Shown here one piece after another: positions 8,686-18,678 of a stretch of DNA of 64,000 nt; the stretch's first letter is position 1, and each line of letters opens with the position of its first letter. A model generated the notes under the pieces. That model made no database searches, was not told where the DNA came from, and saw only the letters and a list, made by a program, of their open reading frames with translations. Location of the stretch: NCBI RefSeq assembly GCF_004796535.1, contig NZ_SPHY01000007.1:1-64000 (forward strand), in the 5' to 3' direction. Made by a program: the position numbers and the translations under genes. The stretch comes from Sphingomonas flavalba (GTDB taxonomy: Bacteria; Pseudomonadota; Alphaproteobacteria; Sphingomonadales; Sphingomonadaceae).

Positions 8686-8964
8686 TTACTTCTTCAGCGC
8701 CTCACCGGCGTTGACCAGCGCGTTGCCGGCCGCATCGGCGGTCGCGTCGGCGGCGGCGCCGGCGTTGTCAGCCGCGTTGTCGATCGCCGAGAGGGCGTTG
8801 TCGGTCGCATTGTCGATGCTGCCCAGCGCGGCGTCGGTGGTGTTGGCGACATCGCTCGCGATGGCGTTGGCGGCTTCGGCGCTTTCGTTCTGCGCGCTGT
8901 TGGTGCAGGCGGCGAGGCCGAAGGTGGCGGCAGCGATCAGCGACGCGATAGCAATCTTCTTCAT
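8686..8964 (-). CDS. small lipoprotein with degenerate Asn/Ala/Asp repeats
   Basis: 92 residues from ATG 8964, with GGAGGGAA as ribosome site. Signal peptide with lipobox LAACT (lipid-modified Cys at about 20). The mature part is a string of degenerate repeats of the type NATDNAL, NAADNAG, DATADAAGNAL, predicted to be helical and low in complexity, ending GEALKK. It resembles entericidin-like or Lpp-like small envelope lipoproteins in build only. It has its own terminator, so it is probably monocistronic. Role unknown; a structural or stress-related envelope role is a guess. Confidence 0.75.
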   Translation of the reverse strand: MKKIAIASLIAAATFGLAACTNSAQNESAEAANAIASDVANTTDAALGSIDNATDNALSAIDNAADNAGAAADATADAAGNALVNAGEALKK

Positions 8965-9103
8965 GGGCGAGTTCCCTCCCTGTTCAAAATCCTGCCCCTC
9001 GGAAGGCTCCCCGAGATAGCCTCATTTCTCTAGCGTCGTGGTTGTGCATTCGCAATCCCCCAGTTTCATTGCTTCCGCAGCCGAATTTCAGCTTCGTTGA
9101 CGA

Positions 9104-9125
9104 CATATAAAGAATTCTTTATATG
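9104..9125 (+). promoter_or_regulatory. perfect 22-bp palindrome, likely operator of the ArsR-type methionine regulator
   Basis: CATATAAAGAA (9104-9114) is followed immediately by its exact reverse complement TTCTTTATATG (9115-9125). It overlaps the first possible ATG (9123) of the ArsR-family regulator that heads the metF-metH operon. AT-rich perfect palindromes are typical ArsR-family operators, and ArsR-type SahR/SamR methionine regulators of Proteobacteria are described as binding AT-rich palindromes. Autoregulation is inferred. Confidence 0.75.
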
Positions 9126-10088
9126 ATGGCCGCGATGGTTCCGCTGCTCGACATATTCCGCGCGATCGCCGATCCGACCCGCCTGCGCATCTTCGCGCTG
9201 CTGCGGGCGATGGACCTGTCTGTCGGCGAGCTGGCGCAAGTGCTGGGCCAGAGCCAGCCGCGCGTGTCGCGCCACGTCCGCATCCTGGCGGATGCCGGGC
9301 TGATCGTGCGGCGCAAGGAGGGTAGCTGGGTGTTCCTGAGCCTGGCGGAAGGGGCGGCGATGGCGCCGCTCGCCGCGCTGCTCGACAGCGACGCCGAGCG
9401 CGCGGGCGATGGGGCGGCGGCACAGGACGCCGAGCGGCTGGCCGCGGTCAAGGCCGATCGGGCGGCGGCGGCGGAGCGGTATTTCGCCGCCCATGCCGAC
9501 GACTGGGACGCGATCCGGTCGCTGCATGTCGCCGAAAGCGCGGTCGAGGCGGCGATGGTCGCGCTGATCGGCCAGCGGCCGATCGGCCGGCTGGTCGACG
9601 TCGGCACCGGCACCGGGCGGATGCTGGAGCTGTTCGCCGGGCGGGCGAGTCGCGCGCTGGGCGTCGACCGCAGCCCGGAGATGCTGCGCCTGGCGCGTGC
9701 CAAGCTGAGCGAGCGGGCGATCGCCGGCGCCGAACTGCGCCAGGGCGACATGTATGCGCTGCCGCTGGACGACGGCAGCGCCGACACTGTCATTCTGCAT
9801 CAGGTGCTGCATTACGCCCACCAGCCGGGCGTCGCGATCGCCGAGGCGGCGCGGCTGCTGGCGGCCGGCGGACGGGTGCTGATCGTCGATTTCGCCAGCC
9901 ATGACCGCGAGGAGCTGCGCGCCCGCGACGCGCATGTCCGGCTGGGCTTCGACGACGCGCAGGTCGGCGGCTGGTTCACCGCCGCCGGGCTGGCGCCGGT
10001 ACGAACGGAAACGCTGGAGGGTGGCGAGTTGACGGTGAAATTGTGGCTGGGCGAGCGCCCCGGCCGGTTGGAGGAGAAGGCGGCGTGA
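9123..10088 (+). CDS. ArsR-family regulator fused to a SAM-dependent methyltransferase domain (SahR/SamR-like)
   Basis: 321 residues. Residues 4-85 are an ArsR winged helix (FRAIADPTRLRIFALL, then the recognition helix SQPRVSRHVRILADAG). Residues 130-300 are a class I methyltransferase fold with the SAM-binding motif VDVGTGTGRMLEL and the second strand LGVDRSPEML. No metal-binding Cys pair of arsenic sensors is present. In Proteobacteria such fusions next to metF/metH regulate the methionine cycle, probably sensing SAM or S-adenosylhomocysteine. The GTGA overlap with metF shows tight coupling. The start is uncertain: ATG 9123 lies inside the operator palindrome, and ATG 9126 and 9135 are alternatives. 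Confidence 0.88.
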   Translation: MMAAMVPLLDIFRAIADPTRLRIFALLRAMDLSVGELAQVLGQSQPRVSRHVRILADAGLIVRRKEGSWVFLSLAEGAAMAPLAALLDSDAERAGDGAAAQDAERLAAVKADRAAAAERYFAAHADDWDAIRSLHVAESAVEAAMVALIGQRPIGRLVDVGTGTGRMLELFAGRASRALGVDRSPEMLRLARAKLSERAIAGAELRQGDMYALPLDDGSADTVILHQVLHYAHQPGVAIAEAARLLAAGGRVLIVDFASHDREELRARDAHVRLGFDDAQVGGWFTAAGLAPVRTETLEGGELTVKLWLGERPGRLEEKAA

Positions 10089-11026
10089 CCCTGTCGATCG
10101 AGCAGCTTGCCGAGGCGCGGCGCGCGCTGGACGGCCCGCTCTTCGCCGATCTTTCCGGCGACGCGCAGGTGTCGTTCGAATTCTTCCCACCCAAGAGCGA
10201 GAAGATGGAGCAGCAACTGTGGGAGGCGATCGAGACGCTGGCGCCGCTGGCGCCGCGCTTCGTGTCCGTCACCTATGGCGCCGGCGGGTCGACGCGCGAG
10301 CGGACCCACGCGACGGTGGCGCGGATCGCCCGCGAGACCGGGCTGGCCGCCGCCGCGCACCTGACCTGCGTAGAGGCGTCGAAGGCGGAGATCGCCGAGG
10401 TGGCCGAGGCTTACTGGGCGGCGGGGGTGCGCCATATCGTCGCGCTGCGCGGCGACCCGCCGGTGATGGGCAGCCGTTTCGCCCCGCACCCGGAAGGCTA
10501 TGAGAGTGCGGCGGCGCTGGTCGAGGGGCTGCGGCGGCTGCATCCGTTCGAGATTTCGGTTGCGGCCTATCCCGAATGCCACCCGGAGGCGACCAGCCTC
10601 GCGAGCGACATCGACAATCTGAAGCGCAAGCTGGATGCCGGCGCCGTTCGCGCGATCAGCCAGTTCTTCTTTTCCGCCGACGCCTTCTTCCGCTTCCGCG
10701 ACGCGGCGGCGGCGGCGGGGATCGACACGGAGATCGTGCCCGGTATCCTGCCAGTGTCGAACGTCGCCCAGACCCGCAAATTCGCGGCGATGTGCGGCGC
10801 CAGCATCCCGCCGTGGATGGACCGGCTGTTCGAGGGGCTGGACGACCGCCCGGCGGCGCGCCAGCTTGTCGCGGCGACGCTGGCGGCGGAACTGGCCCGG
10901 CGGCTCTATGCCGGCGGGGTCAGGCATTTCCATTTCTATACGCTGAACCGCGCCGAGCTCGGCTACGCGATCTGCCACCTGCTTGGGCTGCGGCCGAAGC
11001 CGGCGGCGCGGGTCAAGGCGGCGTGA
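10085..11026 (+). CDS. metF: methylenetetrahydrofolate reductase
   Basis: 313 residues from GTG 10085, which overlaps the regulator's TGA; GGAGGAG lies about 9 bases upstream. The MetF TIM barrel begins with the conserved SFEFFPPKSE; ALRGDPP and the end FYTLNRAELGYAI are also typical. It reduces 5,10-methylene-THF to 5-methyl-THF in the cytoplasm with FAD, feeding MetH encoded immediately downstream. Length matches the bacterial enzyme. Co-transcription with the ArsR-type regulator implies control by the methylation state of the cell. Confidence 0.95.
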   Translation: MTLSIEQLAEARRALDGPLFADLSGDAQVSFEFFPPKSEKMEQQLWEAIETLAPLAPRFVSVTYGAGGSTRERTHATVARIARETGLAAAAHLTCVEASKAEIAEVAEAYWAAGVRHIVALRGDPPVMGSRFAPHPEGYESAAALVEGLRRLHPFEISVAAYPECHPEATSLASDIDNLKRKLDAGAVRAISQFFFSADAFFRFRDAAAAAGIDTEIVPGILPVSNVAQTRKFAAMCGASIPPWMDRLFEGLDDRPAARQLVAATLAAELARRLYAGGVRHFHFYTLNRAELGYAICHLLGLRPKPAARVKAA

Positions 11027-11060
11027 GGCCGCGGTACAGCCAGTCACCGGAGAGAAGAGC

Positions 11061-12119
11061 ATGACCGAGACATCCGCCGCAGCCGCCCGGCTGCGCGCCG
11101 AAGCCGCCAAGCGCGTGCTGGTCACCGACGGCGCGTTCGGGACGATGATCCAGGGCTATCGCCTGACCGAGGCCGATTATCGCGGCGGCATCGACCTGAG
11201 CCGTGACCAGAAGGGCAACAACGACCTGCTGGCGATCAGCCGGCCGCATGTGATTGCCGAGATCACCGAAGCCTATCTGGCGGCGGGTTCCGACATCGTG
11301 TCGACCAACACGTTCAACGCCAACACGATCAGCCAGGCCGATTACGGCGCTGAACACCTCGTCCGCGACATCAACCTGGCCGCCGCGCAGATCGCCTGCA
11401 ACGCGGCGCGCAACGCCGAGGCGGCGGACGGGCGGCCGCGCTTCGTCGCCGGGGCGATCGGCCCGACCAACAAGACGCTGTCGCTGTCGCCCGATGTCAA
11501 CGACCCCGGCTATCGCGCGATCAGCTTCGACGAACTGCGCGACGTCTATCGCGAGCAGATGGACGCGTTGCTCGACGGCGGTGTCGACTTCATCCTGATC
11601 GAGACGATCTTCGACACGCTCAATTGCAAGGCGGGGATCGTCGCGGCGATCGAGGCCGGGCAGGCGCGCGGCGTCGAAGTGCCGCTGATGATCAGCTTCA
11701 CCGTCACCGACATGTCCGGGCGCAATCTGTCCGGCCATACCGTCGACAGTTTCTGGGCGAGCATCCGCCACGCCAAACCGCTGACCGTCGGGCTGAACTG
11801 CTCGTTCGGGGCGCCGCAATTGCGGCCGCATGTCGTCTCGCTGGCGGCGATCGCCGACACGCTGATCATGGTCTACCCCAATGCCGGTCTGCCCAACGAG
11901 CTGGGCCAGTATGACGAGGCGCCGGAGACGACGGGCGGCTTCATCGGCCAGTGGGCGGACCAGGGGTTGGTCAACGTCGTCGGCGGCTGCTGCGGCACGA
12001 CGCCCGAGCACATTCGCGAGATCGCCAAGGCGGTGACCGGCAAGCCGCCGCGCGCGGTGCCGAAGCCGCCGGTCCGTACTCTGCTGTCCGGGCTGGACCC
12101 GATGACCATCGCCGCTTGA
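11061..12119 (+). CDS. methionine synthase, N-terminal homocysteine-binding component of a split MetH
   Basis: 352 residues from ATG 11061, with GGAGAGAAG upstream. This is only the homocysteine S-methyltransferase module of cobalamin-dependent Met[13 protein letters not shown] at the start, NTFNAN, and the zinc ligands in GLNCSFGAP and [10 protein letters not shown]. The folate, cobalamin and reactivation modules are in the next gene, 37 bases downstream. A split MetH is common in Alphaproteobacteria, and nothing here suggests a recent frameshift: the stop is followed by a spacer and a new start. Both parts must act together to transfer the methyl group to homocysteine. Confidence 0.93.
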   Translation: MTETSAAAARLRAEAAKRVLVTDGAFGTMIQGYRLTEADYRGGIDLSRDQKGNNDLLAISRPHVIAEITEAYLAAGSDIVSTNTFNANTISQADYGAEHLVRDINLAAAQIACNAARNAEAADGRPRFVAGAIGPTNKTLSLSPDVNDPGYRAISFDELRDVYREQMDALLDGGVDFILIETIFDTLNCKAGIVAAIEAGQARGVEVPLMISFTVTDMSGRNLSGHTVDSFWASIRHAKPLTVGLNCSFGAPQLRPHVVSLAAIADTLIMVYPNAGLPNELGQYDEAPETTGGFIGQWADQGLVNVVGGCCGTTPEHIREIAKAVTGKPPRAVPKPPVRTLLSGLDPMTIAA

Positions 12120-12156
12120 CCTTTTCTATCCCCGCATTGCCCGCAAGAAAGCCAAA

Positions 12157-14775
12157 ATGACCCAGTCGACCGCCTCCTTCGTCAATATCGGTGAACGCAC
12201 CAACGTGACCGGCTCCGCCGCGTTCAAGCGGCTGATCATGGCCGGTGATTACGTGAAGGCGGTGGAGGTCGCGCGCCAGCAGGTGGAAAACGGCGCCCAG
12301 ATCATCGACGTCAACATGGACGAAGGGCTGCTCGATTCCGAGCTGGCGATGACCACGTTCCTGAAACTGATCGCTGCCGAGCCGGATATCGCCCGGGTGC
12401 CGGTGATGATCGACAGTTCGAAATGGAGCGTGATCGAGGCCGGGCTGAAATGCGTGTCGGGCAAGCCGATCGTCAACTCGATCAGCATGAAGGAGGGCGA
12501 GGAAGCCTTTCTGGAGCAGGCGCGCAAGGTAAGGGCCTATGGCGCCGCCGTCGTCGTCATGGCGTTCGACACCATCGGCCAGGCGGACACCAAGGCGCGC
12601 AAGGTCGAGATCTGCGGCCGCGCCTACGACCTGCTGACCGGCATCGGCTTTCCGCCGGAAGACATTATCTTCGACCCCAACATCTTCGCGATCGCGACCG
12701 GGATCGACGAGCACCGCCGCTATGCGATCGACTTCATCGAGGCGGTGAGCGAGATCAAGGCGCGCTGCCCGCACTGCCACATCTCCGGCGGCGTATCGAA
12801 CCTGTCCTTCTCGTTCCGTGGCAACGAGCCGGTGCGCAGGGCGATGCACAGCGTGTTCCTGTACCACGCGATCAGCGCCGGCATGGACATGGGCATCGTC
12901 AACGCCGGGCAGCTTGACGTCTACGACACGATCGACGCCGAGCTGCGCGAGGCGTGCGAGGACGTGATCTGGGACAAGCGCGAGGACGCGACGGAGCGGA
13001 TGATCGCGCTTGCCGAGCGCTATCGCGGCACCGACGCGGCGGCCGAGAAGCAGGCCGAGGAATGGCGCGGCTGGGAGGTCGCCAAGCGGCTGGAATATGC
13101 GCTGGTCAAGGGGCTGGACCAGCATGTCGTCGCCGACACCGAGGAGGCACGGCAGAACTACGCGCGGCCGATCGAGGTGATCGAGGGGCCGCTGATGGAC
13201 GGGATGAACGTCGTCGGCGACCTGTTCGGATCCGGCAAGATGTTCCTGCCGCAGGTCGTCAAGTCGGCGCGAGTGATGAAGAAGGCGGTCGCCCACCTGC
13301 TGCCGTTCATCGAGGCGGAGAAGGACGAGAACCAGCGCGCGAAGGGCCGGATCGTGATGGCGACGGTCAAGGGCGACGTCCACGATATCGGCAAGAATAT
13401 CGTCGGCGTCGTGTTGCAGTGCAACGGCTTCGAGGTGATCGACCTGGGCGTGATGGTGCCGTGGAACGAGATCCTGAAGACCGCCAACGAGAATGACGCC
13501 GACATGATCGGGCTGAGCGGCCTGATCACCCCGTCGCTGGACGAGATGGTGACCGTCGCCGAGGAGATGAAGCAGGCCGGCTTCACCATGCCGCTGCTGA
13601 TCGGCGGGGCGACGACGTCGCGCGTCCACACCGCGCTGCGCATCGCCCCCGCCTATGACGGGCCGGTGATCCACGTCCTCGACGCCAGTCGCGCGGTCGG
13701 CGTCGCGTCGACGCTGGTCAGCGACACCAACAAGACGAAGTTCGTCACCGACACCGCCGCCGAATATGAGGCGATCCGGGTGTCGCGCGAGAACAAGGGG
13801 CAGAACGCGCTGATGGCGCTGGAGGACGCGCGCGCCAACCGCTTCGTCGCCGACTTCGCACTGAAGCCGCCGGCGCCGAAGCGGCCGGGCACCCATGTCT
13901 TCGACGACTGGGACCTGAACGACCTGCGCGACTATATCGACTGGACGCCGTTCTTTCGTGCCTGGGAACTGGCGGGCACCTATCCGGCCATCCTCGACGA
14001 CGAGATCGTCGGGGAGAGCGCGCGCAACCTGTTTGCCGACGCGCAGGCGATGCTCGACACGGTCATCGCCGAGAAATGGCTGACCGCACGCGGCATCGCG
14101 GCGCTGTGGCCCTGCCGGGCCGAGGGCGACGACGTGCTGATCCGCACCGGGCCGGGCGGCGAGGGGCCGGAGGTACGCGTGCCGTTCCTGCGCCAGCAGA
14201 TCGCCAAGCGGGAAGGCCGGGCGTCGATGTGCCTGGCGGACTTCATCGATCCCGAAGGCGACTGGATCGGCGGCTTCGCGGTCGCCGCCGGCCATGGCAT
14301 CGAGCCGCATCTGGCGCGGTTCAAGGCGGAGAACGACGATTATTCGGCGATCCTGCTGAAGGCGCTGGCCGACCGCTTCGCCGAGGCGTTCGCCGAGCGG
14401 CTGCACGCTCATGTCCGCACCGAGTTGTGGGGCTATGCGGCGGGCGAGCAGCTCACCAACGAGGCGCTGATCCGCGAGCAATATCGCGGCATCCGCCCGG
14501 CGCCCGGCTACCCCGCCTGCCCGGACCACAGCCAGAAGGCGCTGCTGTTCCCGATGCTGGGCGGCACCGAGCGCGGCGGCCCGGCCGGGATCACCGTGAC
14601 CGACCATTTTGCGATGGTGCCGACCGCCGCCGTTTCCGGCTTCTATTTCGGGCATGAGCAATGCGCCTATTTCGGCGTCGCCCGGATCGGCCAGGACCAG
14701 CTGGAGGATTACGCCCCCCGGCGCGGCGTCAGCCTGGAGCAGGCGGAGAAGTGGCTGCGGCCGAACCTGCGCTGA
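12157..14775 (+). CDS. metH: methionine synthase, folate/cobalamin/activation component of a split MetH
   Basis: 872 residues. Order of modules: pterin-binding TIM barrel ([13 protein letters not shown] at 10-22), cobalamin cap and Rossmann domain with the B12 motif [12 protein letters not shown] (about 406-417) and the partner GLSGLI, then the SAM-dependent reactivation domain (about 570-870) ending ISGF/FGH-type motifs and [13 protein letters not shown]. It methylates cobalamin from 5-methyl-THF and hands the methyl group to homocysteine bound on the preceding gene product. Length fits full MetH minus its first 350 residues. Last gene of the regulator-metF-metH operon. Confidence 0.96.
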   Translation: MTQSTASFVNIGERTNVTGSAAFKRLIMAGDYVKAVEVARQQVENGAQIIDVNMDEGLLDSELAMTTFLKLIAAEPDIARVPVMIDSSKWSVIEAGLKCVSGKPIVNSISMKEGEEAFLEQARKVRAYGAAVVVMAFDTIGQADTKARKVEICGRAYDLLTGIGFPPEDIIFDPNIFAIATGIDEHRRYAIDFIEAVSEIKARCPHCHISGGVSNLSFSFRGNEPVRRAMHSVFLYHAISAGMDMGIVNAGQLDVYDTIDAELREACEDVIWDKREDATERMIALAERYRGTDAAAEKQAEEWRGWEVAKRLEYALVKGLDQHVVADTEEARQNYARPIEVIEGPLMDGMNVVGDLFGSGKMFLPQVVKSARVMKKAVAHLLPFIEAEKDENQRAKGRIVMATVKGDVHDIGKNIVGVVLQCNGFEVIDLGVMVPWNEILKTANENDADMIGLSGLITPSLDEMVTVAEEMKQAGFTMPLLIGGATTSRVHTALRIAPAYDGPVIHVLDASRAVGVASTLVSDTNKTKFVTDTAAEYEAIRVSRENKGQNALMALEDARANRFVADFALKPPAPKRPGTHVFDDWDLNDLRDYIDWTPFFRAWELAGTYPAILDDEIVGESARNLFADAQAMLDTVIAEKWLTARGIAALWPCRAEGDDVLIRTGPGGEGPEVRVPFLRQQIAKREGRASMCLADFIDPEGDWIGGFAVAAGHGIEPHLARFKAENDDYSAILLKALADRFAEAFAERLHAHVRTELWGYAAGEQLTNEALIREQYRGIRPAPGYPACPDHSQKALLFPMLGGTERGGPAGITVTDHFAMVPTAAVSGFYFGHEQCAYFGVARIGQDQLEDYAPRRGVSLEQAEKWLRPNLR

Positions 14776-14862
14776 GCGGGCGGGGGCGCATTAACCCCGA
14801 TTGTCCGGGGCGTTAGCCATATTGGCGCTCGACCGGTGCCGGTGGCGGGCGCAGAGCGGGCC

Positions 14863-15816
14863 ATGGCCATTCGCTACCCACCGCTTGCCGTGGTCGTCCT
14901 GGGCGTTACCGTCGCCTTCCTCGGATCGCCGCTGGTCGCGCAGCGGAGCGGGCCGTTCACTATAGTCGAGAGCGGGCAGGGCTTCGCCCGGCTGGCCGAT
15001 GCGGTGGCGGCGATCGGCGCGGGGACCGGCACGATCCTGATCGCGCCGGGCAGCTACCGCCAATGCGCGGTGCAGGAGGCGGGGCGGATCACCTATCGCG
15101 CGGCGACGTCCGGCACGGCGGTGTTCGAACGGACGGCGTGCGAGGACAAGGCGGCGCTGGTGCTGCGCGGCCGGGCGGCGACGGTCGACGGCATCGTGTT
15201 TCGCGGCATCCGCGTGCCCGATGCCAACGGCGCCGGCATCCGCATCGAAACCGGCGCGCTGAGCGTCGTCAACAGCATGTTCCTGGACAGCGAGCAGGGC
15301 ATATTGTCCGCCGACGACCCGGCGGCGGCGATCAGCGTCGACCGATCGACCTTTGCCGGCCTGGGCCGCTGCGACCGGGGGCTGAGCTGCGCGCACGGCA
15401 TCTATGTCGGCCATTACGGCGCGCTGAGCGTCACCCGGTCCCGCTTCGAGCGCGGCAATGGCGGCCATTACGTCAAGAGCCGCGCGCCGCGCATCGCCGT
15501 CACCGACAGCAGCTTCGACGACAGCGCCGGGCATGCGACCAACTACATGATCGACCTGCCGGCCGGCGCGACCGGTACGATCACCGGCAACACCTTCGTC
15601 CAGGGGCGGGACAAGGAGAATTACTCTGCGTTCATCGCGGTGGCGGCGGAAGCGCGCGAGCAGGTGTCTGCCGGGCTACTGATCGTCGGAAACAGCGCGT
15701 CGATCGTCCCTGGCGTCGCCCGGCGGACGACCTTCGTCGTCGATTGGAGCCATGAGGCGCTGCGGATCGAGGACAATCGGCTGGGCGCCGGGGTGGCAGC
15801 GTTCGCGACGCGGTAG
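14863..15816 (+). CDS. exported right-handed beta-helix repeat protein
   Basis: 317 residues from ATG 14863 (an upstream GTG at 14836 would add 9). A signal peptide (LAVVVLGVTVAFLG, cleavage near LVAQ) is followed by a motif-poor repetitive domain with parallel beta-helix rungs such as AAISVDRSTFAG, GALSVTRSRFERG and RIAVTDSSFDDS. The fold resembles pectate lyases and related proteins, but no catalytic signature can be assigned. It stands alone between metH and a DsbD-like gene. Function unknown; carbohydrate binding or cleavage at the cell surface is possible. Confidence 0.75.
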   Translation: MAIRYPPLAVVVLGVTVAFLGSPLVAQRSGPFTIVESGQGFARLADAVAAIGAGTGTILIAPGSYRQCAVQEAGRITYRAATSGTAVFERTACEDKAALVLRGRAATVDGIVFRGIRVPDANGAGIRIETGALSVVNSMFLDSEQGILSADDPAAAISVDRSTFAGLGRCDRGLSCAHGIYVGHYGALSVTRSRFERGNGGHYVKSRAPRIAVTDSSFDDSAGHATNYMIDLPAGATGTITGNTFVQGRDKENYSAFIAVAAEAREQVSAGLLIVGNSASIVPGVARRTTFVVDWSHEALRIEDNRLGAGVAAFATR

Positions 15817-15913
15817 GCGTGGCTGGGAGGATGGCGCCGGAAGCGCGGATTTGCGGCCTTTCATCCGGTTTGTGGGATTGACCTGCCGGCGGATTCGCGA
15901 CACTCGGGGATGG

Positions 15914-17977
15914 ATGCGGACAGGCTGCCCCCCCGGACCGTTGGCGATGTTGCTCGCCCTGCTCTTCGCGCTGATGCCGGCATCGCTGGCGGCGCAGGCC
16001 GACGGCCCGCACATTGCCGCGTCGCTGATCGCCGAGAGCGACACGCCCGCCGCCGGCCAGCCGGTGACGCTGGCGCTGGCGATGAAGCCGGAGCCGGGCT
16101 GGCATGGGTATTGGAAGAACCCGGGCGATGCCGGGGTGGAGACCAGGCTGGACTGGACCCTGCCGGCCGGGGTGACGGCGGGAGAATTGCGCTATCCCGT
16201 GCCGGGGCAACTGCTGCTCGCCGGGCTGATGCAGTATGTCTACGAGGCCGACTATGCCCAGCTCGTCGAGCTGACTATTCCGGCCGGGCTGGCGGCGGGG
16301 ACGAAACTGCCGGTCAAGGTCGCGGTCGACTGGCTGGAATGCACCAACGAAGTCTGCGTGCCGGCGCGCGCCGACCTGGCGCTGACCCTGACCGTCGGCG
16401 ACGGGCGGGTCGACCCGGCGCGGCAGACGCAGTTCGACGGCTGGCGCGCCAGGTTGCCGCGTCCGCTGGGCGCCGAAGCGCATTTCGCCCGTGTCGGCGA
16501 CACGGTGCGGATCGCGGTGCCGCTGCCGGCGGCGGCGGGGGCCGACAAGCCCTATTTCTACCCGCTGACCGCCGACGCGATCGACTATGCCGCGCCGCAG
16601 ACGGTGACGCGGTCCGGCGACACGCTGATCGTCGAGGCGAAGGCGGCGGCAGGCGCCGCCCACCCGGAACGGATCGCCGGGGTGCTGGCGATCGGCGACG
16701 GGCAGGGACTGGCGCTGGAGGCGACGCCGGGGGCGGTGCCTGCATCGGGCGAGGCGATAGGCGCGGAACGCCGGGCGACGGGCGGATTGGCGACGATCCT
16801 GCTGGCGCTGGGCGGGGCGCTGCTCGGCGGGTTGCTGCTCAACATCATGCCGTGCGTGTTCCCGATCCTGAGCCTGAAGGCGCTGTCGCTGGCCAAGGCC
16901 GGGGTCGATGAGGGCGCGGCGAAGCGCGAAGGGCTGGCCTATACCGCCGGCGTCGTCCTCGTCTGCCTGGCGCTGGGCGGGATATTGCTTGGCCTGCGGG
17001 CGGGCGGGGTCGCCGCCGGCTGGGCGTTCCAGTTGCAGGACCCGCGCGTCATCACCCTGCTGCTGCTGCTGGTCGCGGCGATCGCGTTCAACCTGGCCGG
17101 GCTGTTCGAACTGGGGACGATCGGCGTCGGCGGCGGGTTGGCCGAAAAAGGCGGTGCCGTCGGGGCGTTCTGGACCGGGGCGCTGGCTGCGTTCATCGCG
17201 ACGCCGTGCACCGGGCCGTTCATGGGCGCCGCGCTGGGCGCCGCGCTGGTGCTGCCGACCGCCGCCGCGCTGGCGATCTTCGCCGGCCTCGGCCTTGGCC
17301 TCGCGCTGCCGTTCCTGCTGCTCGGCTTCGTGCCGGCGCTGCGCCGGATGCTGCCGAAGCCGGGGGCGTGGATGGGCACGTTCCGCCACATACTCGCGGT
17401 GCCGATGTTCCTGACCGCGCTTGGCCTGGCATGGATATTGGGGCGGCAGGCGGGCGTGAACGCGATGACCGTCGGGCTGCTCGCGGTGCTGGTCGCCGGG
17501 CTTGGCCTGTGGGCGGCCGGGCGGCGGCAGGCACGGGGCAGGGCGGTGTGGCCGGTGCTGGTGCCGGTGCTGGCGATCGGCGTCGCGATCGCCGCGTTCG
17601 TGCCGCGCGACGCGCCGGCGGCGGCGCAGGCCGCCAGCGCGGAGGGCGTCGAGCCGTTCAGCGAGGCGCGGCTGGCGGCGCTGACCGGCGAGGGGCGGCC
17701 GGTGTTCGTCTATTTCACCGCCGATTGGTGCCTGACCTGCAAGGTCAACGAGAAGGCGGCGATCGAGCGCGACGAGGTGCGCCGCGCCTTTGCCGGCGGC
17801 AAGGTGGCGGTGCTGGTCGGCGACTGGACCGACGGCGATCCGGCGATCGGCCGCTTCCTGGAACGGCACGGCCGCTCCGGCGTACCGCTCTATCTGTTCT
17901 ACCGGCCGGGCACGGCGGCGCCGGAAGTGCTGCCGCAGGTGCTGACGCCGGAACGGCTGACCGGGTTGGTCGGTTAG
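15914..17977 (+). CDS. DsbD/ScsB-type protein-disulfide reductase
   Basis: About 687 residues. A signal peptide (LALLFALMPASLAAQ) precedes a periplasmic N-terminal domain with the Cys pair of CTNEVCVPARADL. A membrane domain with eight predicted helices carries the two redox cysteines in MPCVFPILSLKAL and TPCTGPFMGAAL. A C-terminal periplasmic thioredoxin domain has the active site ADWCLTCKVNE. The protein passes electrons from cytoplasmic thioredoxin to periplasmic acceptors. The layout is that of ScsB-like relatives of DsbD. Start 15914 follows GGGG closely; ATG 15947 is an alternative. The redoxin gene 35 bases downstream is a likely electron acceptor. Confidence 0.9.
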   Translation: MRTGCPPGPLAMLLALLFALMPASLAAQADGPHIAASLIAESDTPAAGQPVTLALAMKPEPGWHGYWKNPGDAGVETRLDWTLPAGVTAGELRYPVPGQLLLAGLMQYVYEADYAQLVELTIPAGLAAGTKLPVKVAVDWLECTNEVCVPARADLALTLTVGDGRVDPARQTQFDGWRARLPRPLGAEAHFARVGDTVRIAVPLPAAAGADKPYFYPLTADAIDYAAPQTVTRSGDTLIVEAKAAAGAAHPERIAGVLAIGDGQGLALEATPGAVPASGEAIGAERRATGGLATILLALGGALLGGLLLNIMPCVFPILSLKALSLAKAGVDEGAAKREGLAYTAGVVLVCLALGGILLGLRAGGVAAGWAFQLQDPRVITLLLLLVAAIAFNLAGLFELGTIGVGGGLAEKGGAVGAFWTGALAAFIATPCTGPFMGAALGAALVLPTAAALAIFAGLGLGLALPFLLLGFVPALRRMLPKPGAWMGTFRHILAVPMFLTALGLAWILGRQAGVNAMTVGLLAVLVAGLGLWAAGRRQARGRAVWPVLVPVLAIGVAIAAFVPRDAPAAAQAASAEGVEPFSEARLAALTGEGRPVFVYFTADWCLTCKVNEKAAIERDEVRRAFAGGKVAVLVGDWTDGDPAIGRFLERHGRSGVPLYLFYRPGTAAPEVLPQVLTPERLTGLVG

Positions 17978-18012
17978 ACCATGGTTTGATGTCCCCAGCG
18001 GAGGAGAGGACT

Positions 18013-18627
18013 ATGCGGATCGGGATGAGTGTTGCGGCGGTGGCCGCATTCATGATGGCGGTGCCGCTTGCGGCGCAGCAGACCACGGGCGCCCCTGCGC
18101 GCGATTTCAAGCTGACCAACGCCAACGGGCAGGTCGTGCAGCTTTCCAACTATCGCGGCAAGACGGTGGTGCTGGAATGGCACAACCCCGGCTGCCCGTT
18201 CGTGCAGAAGCACTATGACGCCGGCAATATGCAGAAAACGCAGGCGGCCGCGCATCGCGACGGGGCGGTGTGGCTGACGATCAATTCCGGCGCACCGGGC
18301 AAGCAGGGCCATATGACCGGGGCGGCAGCGAAGGCGCTAATCGCCAAGGAGAAGGCGCAGCCGACCGAATATCTGATCGACGAGCGCGGCGTGGTCGGCA
18401 AGACCTATGCCGCCAAGACCACGCCGCACATGTACATCATCGATGGCGACGGCAAGCTGGTCTACCAGGGCGGGATCGACGACAAGCCGACGACCGACAA
18501 GGCCGACATCGCCACCGCGCGGAACCATGTGCTGGCGGCGCTGGGCGAAATGAAGGCCGGCAAGGCGATCTCCGTCGCGGAGAGCCGCCCCTATGGCTGC
18601 GCGGTCAAGTATCCGGACGCCGACTGA
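18013..18627 (+). CDS. exported thioredoxin-like redoxin (AhpC/TSA fold)
   Basis: 204 residues from ATG 18013, preceded by GGAGAGGA. Signal peptide ending near LAAQ, then a peroxiredoxin/redoxin fold with the active-site segment HNPGCPFVQKHY, which has a single Cys rather than CXXC, and a second Cys near the end (RPYGCAVKY). TTPHMYIIDGDG is the conserved cis-Pro segment. Proteins of this type often lie beside DsbD/ScsB genes and are thought to be periplasmic peroxide or thiol reductases fed by them; here the two genes are 35 bases apart. Substrate unknown. Confidence 0.85.
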   Translation: MRIGMSVAAVAAFMMAVPLAAQQTTGAPARDFKLTNANGQVVQLSNYRGKTVVLEWHNPGCPFVQKHYDAGNMQKTQAAAHRDGAVWLTINSGAPGKQGHMTGAAAKALIAKEKAQPTEYLIDERGVVGKTYAAKTTPHMYIIDGDGKLVYQGGIDDKPTTDKADIATARNHVLAALGEMKAGKAISVAESRPYGCAVKYPDAD

Positions 18628-18678
18628 GGACCGGAACGGGCCGGGTTCCGAGCGGGTGCCTGGCCCCGGCCCTGACTT

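Noticed and set aside
12120-12156. A frameshift or sequencing error splitting metH
   Set aside because: The two parts are separated by a stop, a 37-base spacer and a new start, and the break falls at the domain border used by naturally split MetH proteins of Alphaproteobacteria.
14776-14862. A short CCCCG/CGGGG dyad after metH as a terminator
   Set aside because: The stem is short and no T-run follows, so termination cannot be claimed.
18628-18678. A CGGAAC/GTTCCG dyad between the convergent redoxin and lipoprotein genes
   Set aside because: Short stem and no T-run on either strand.
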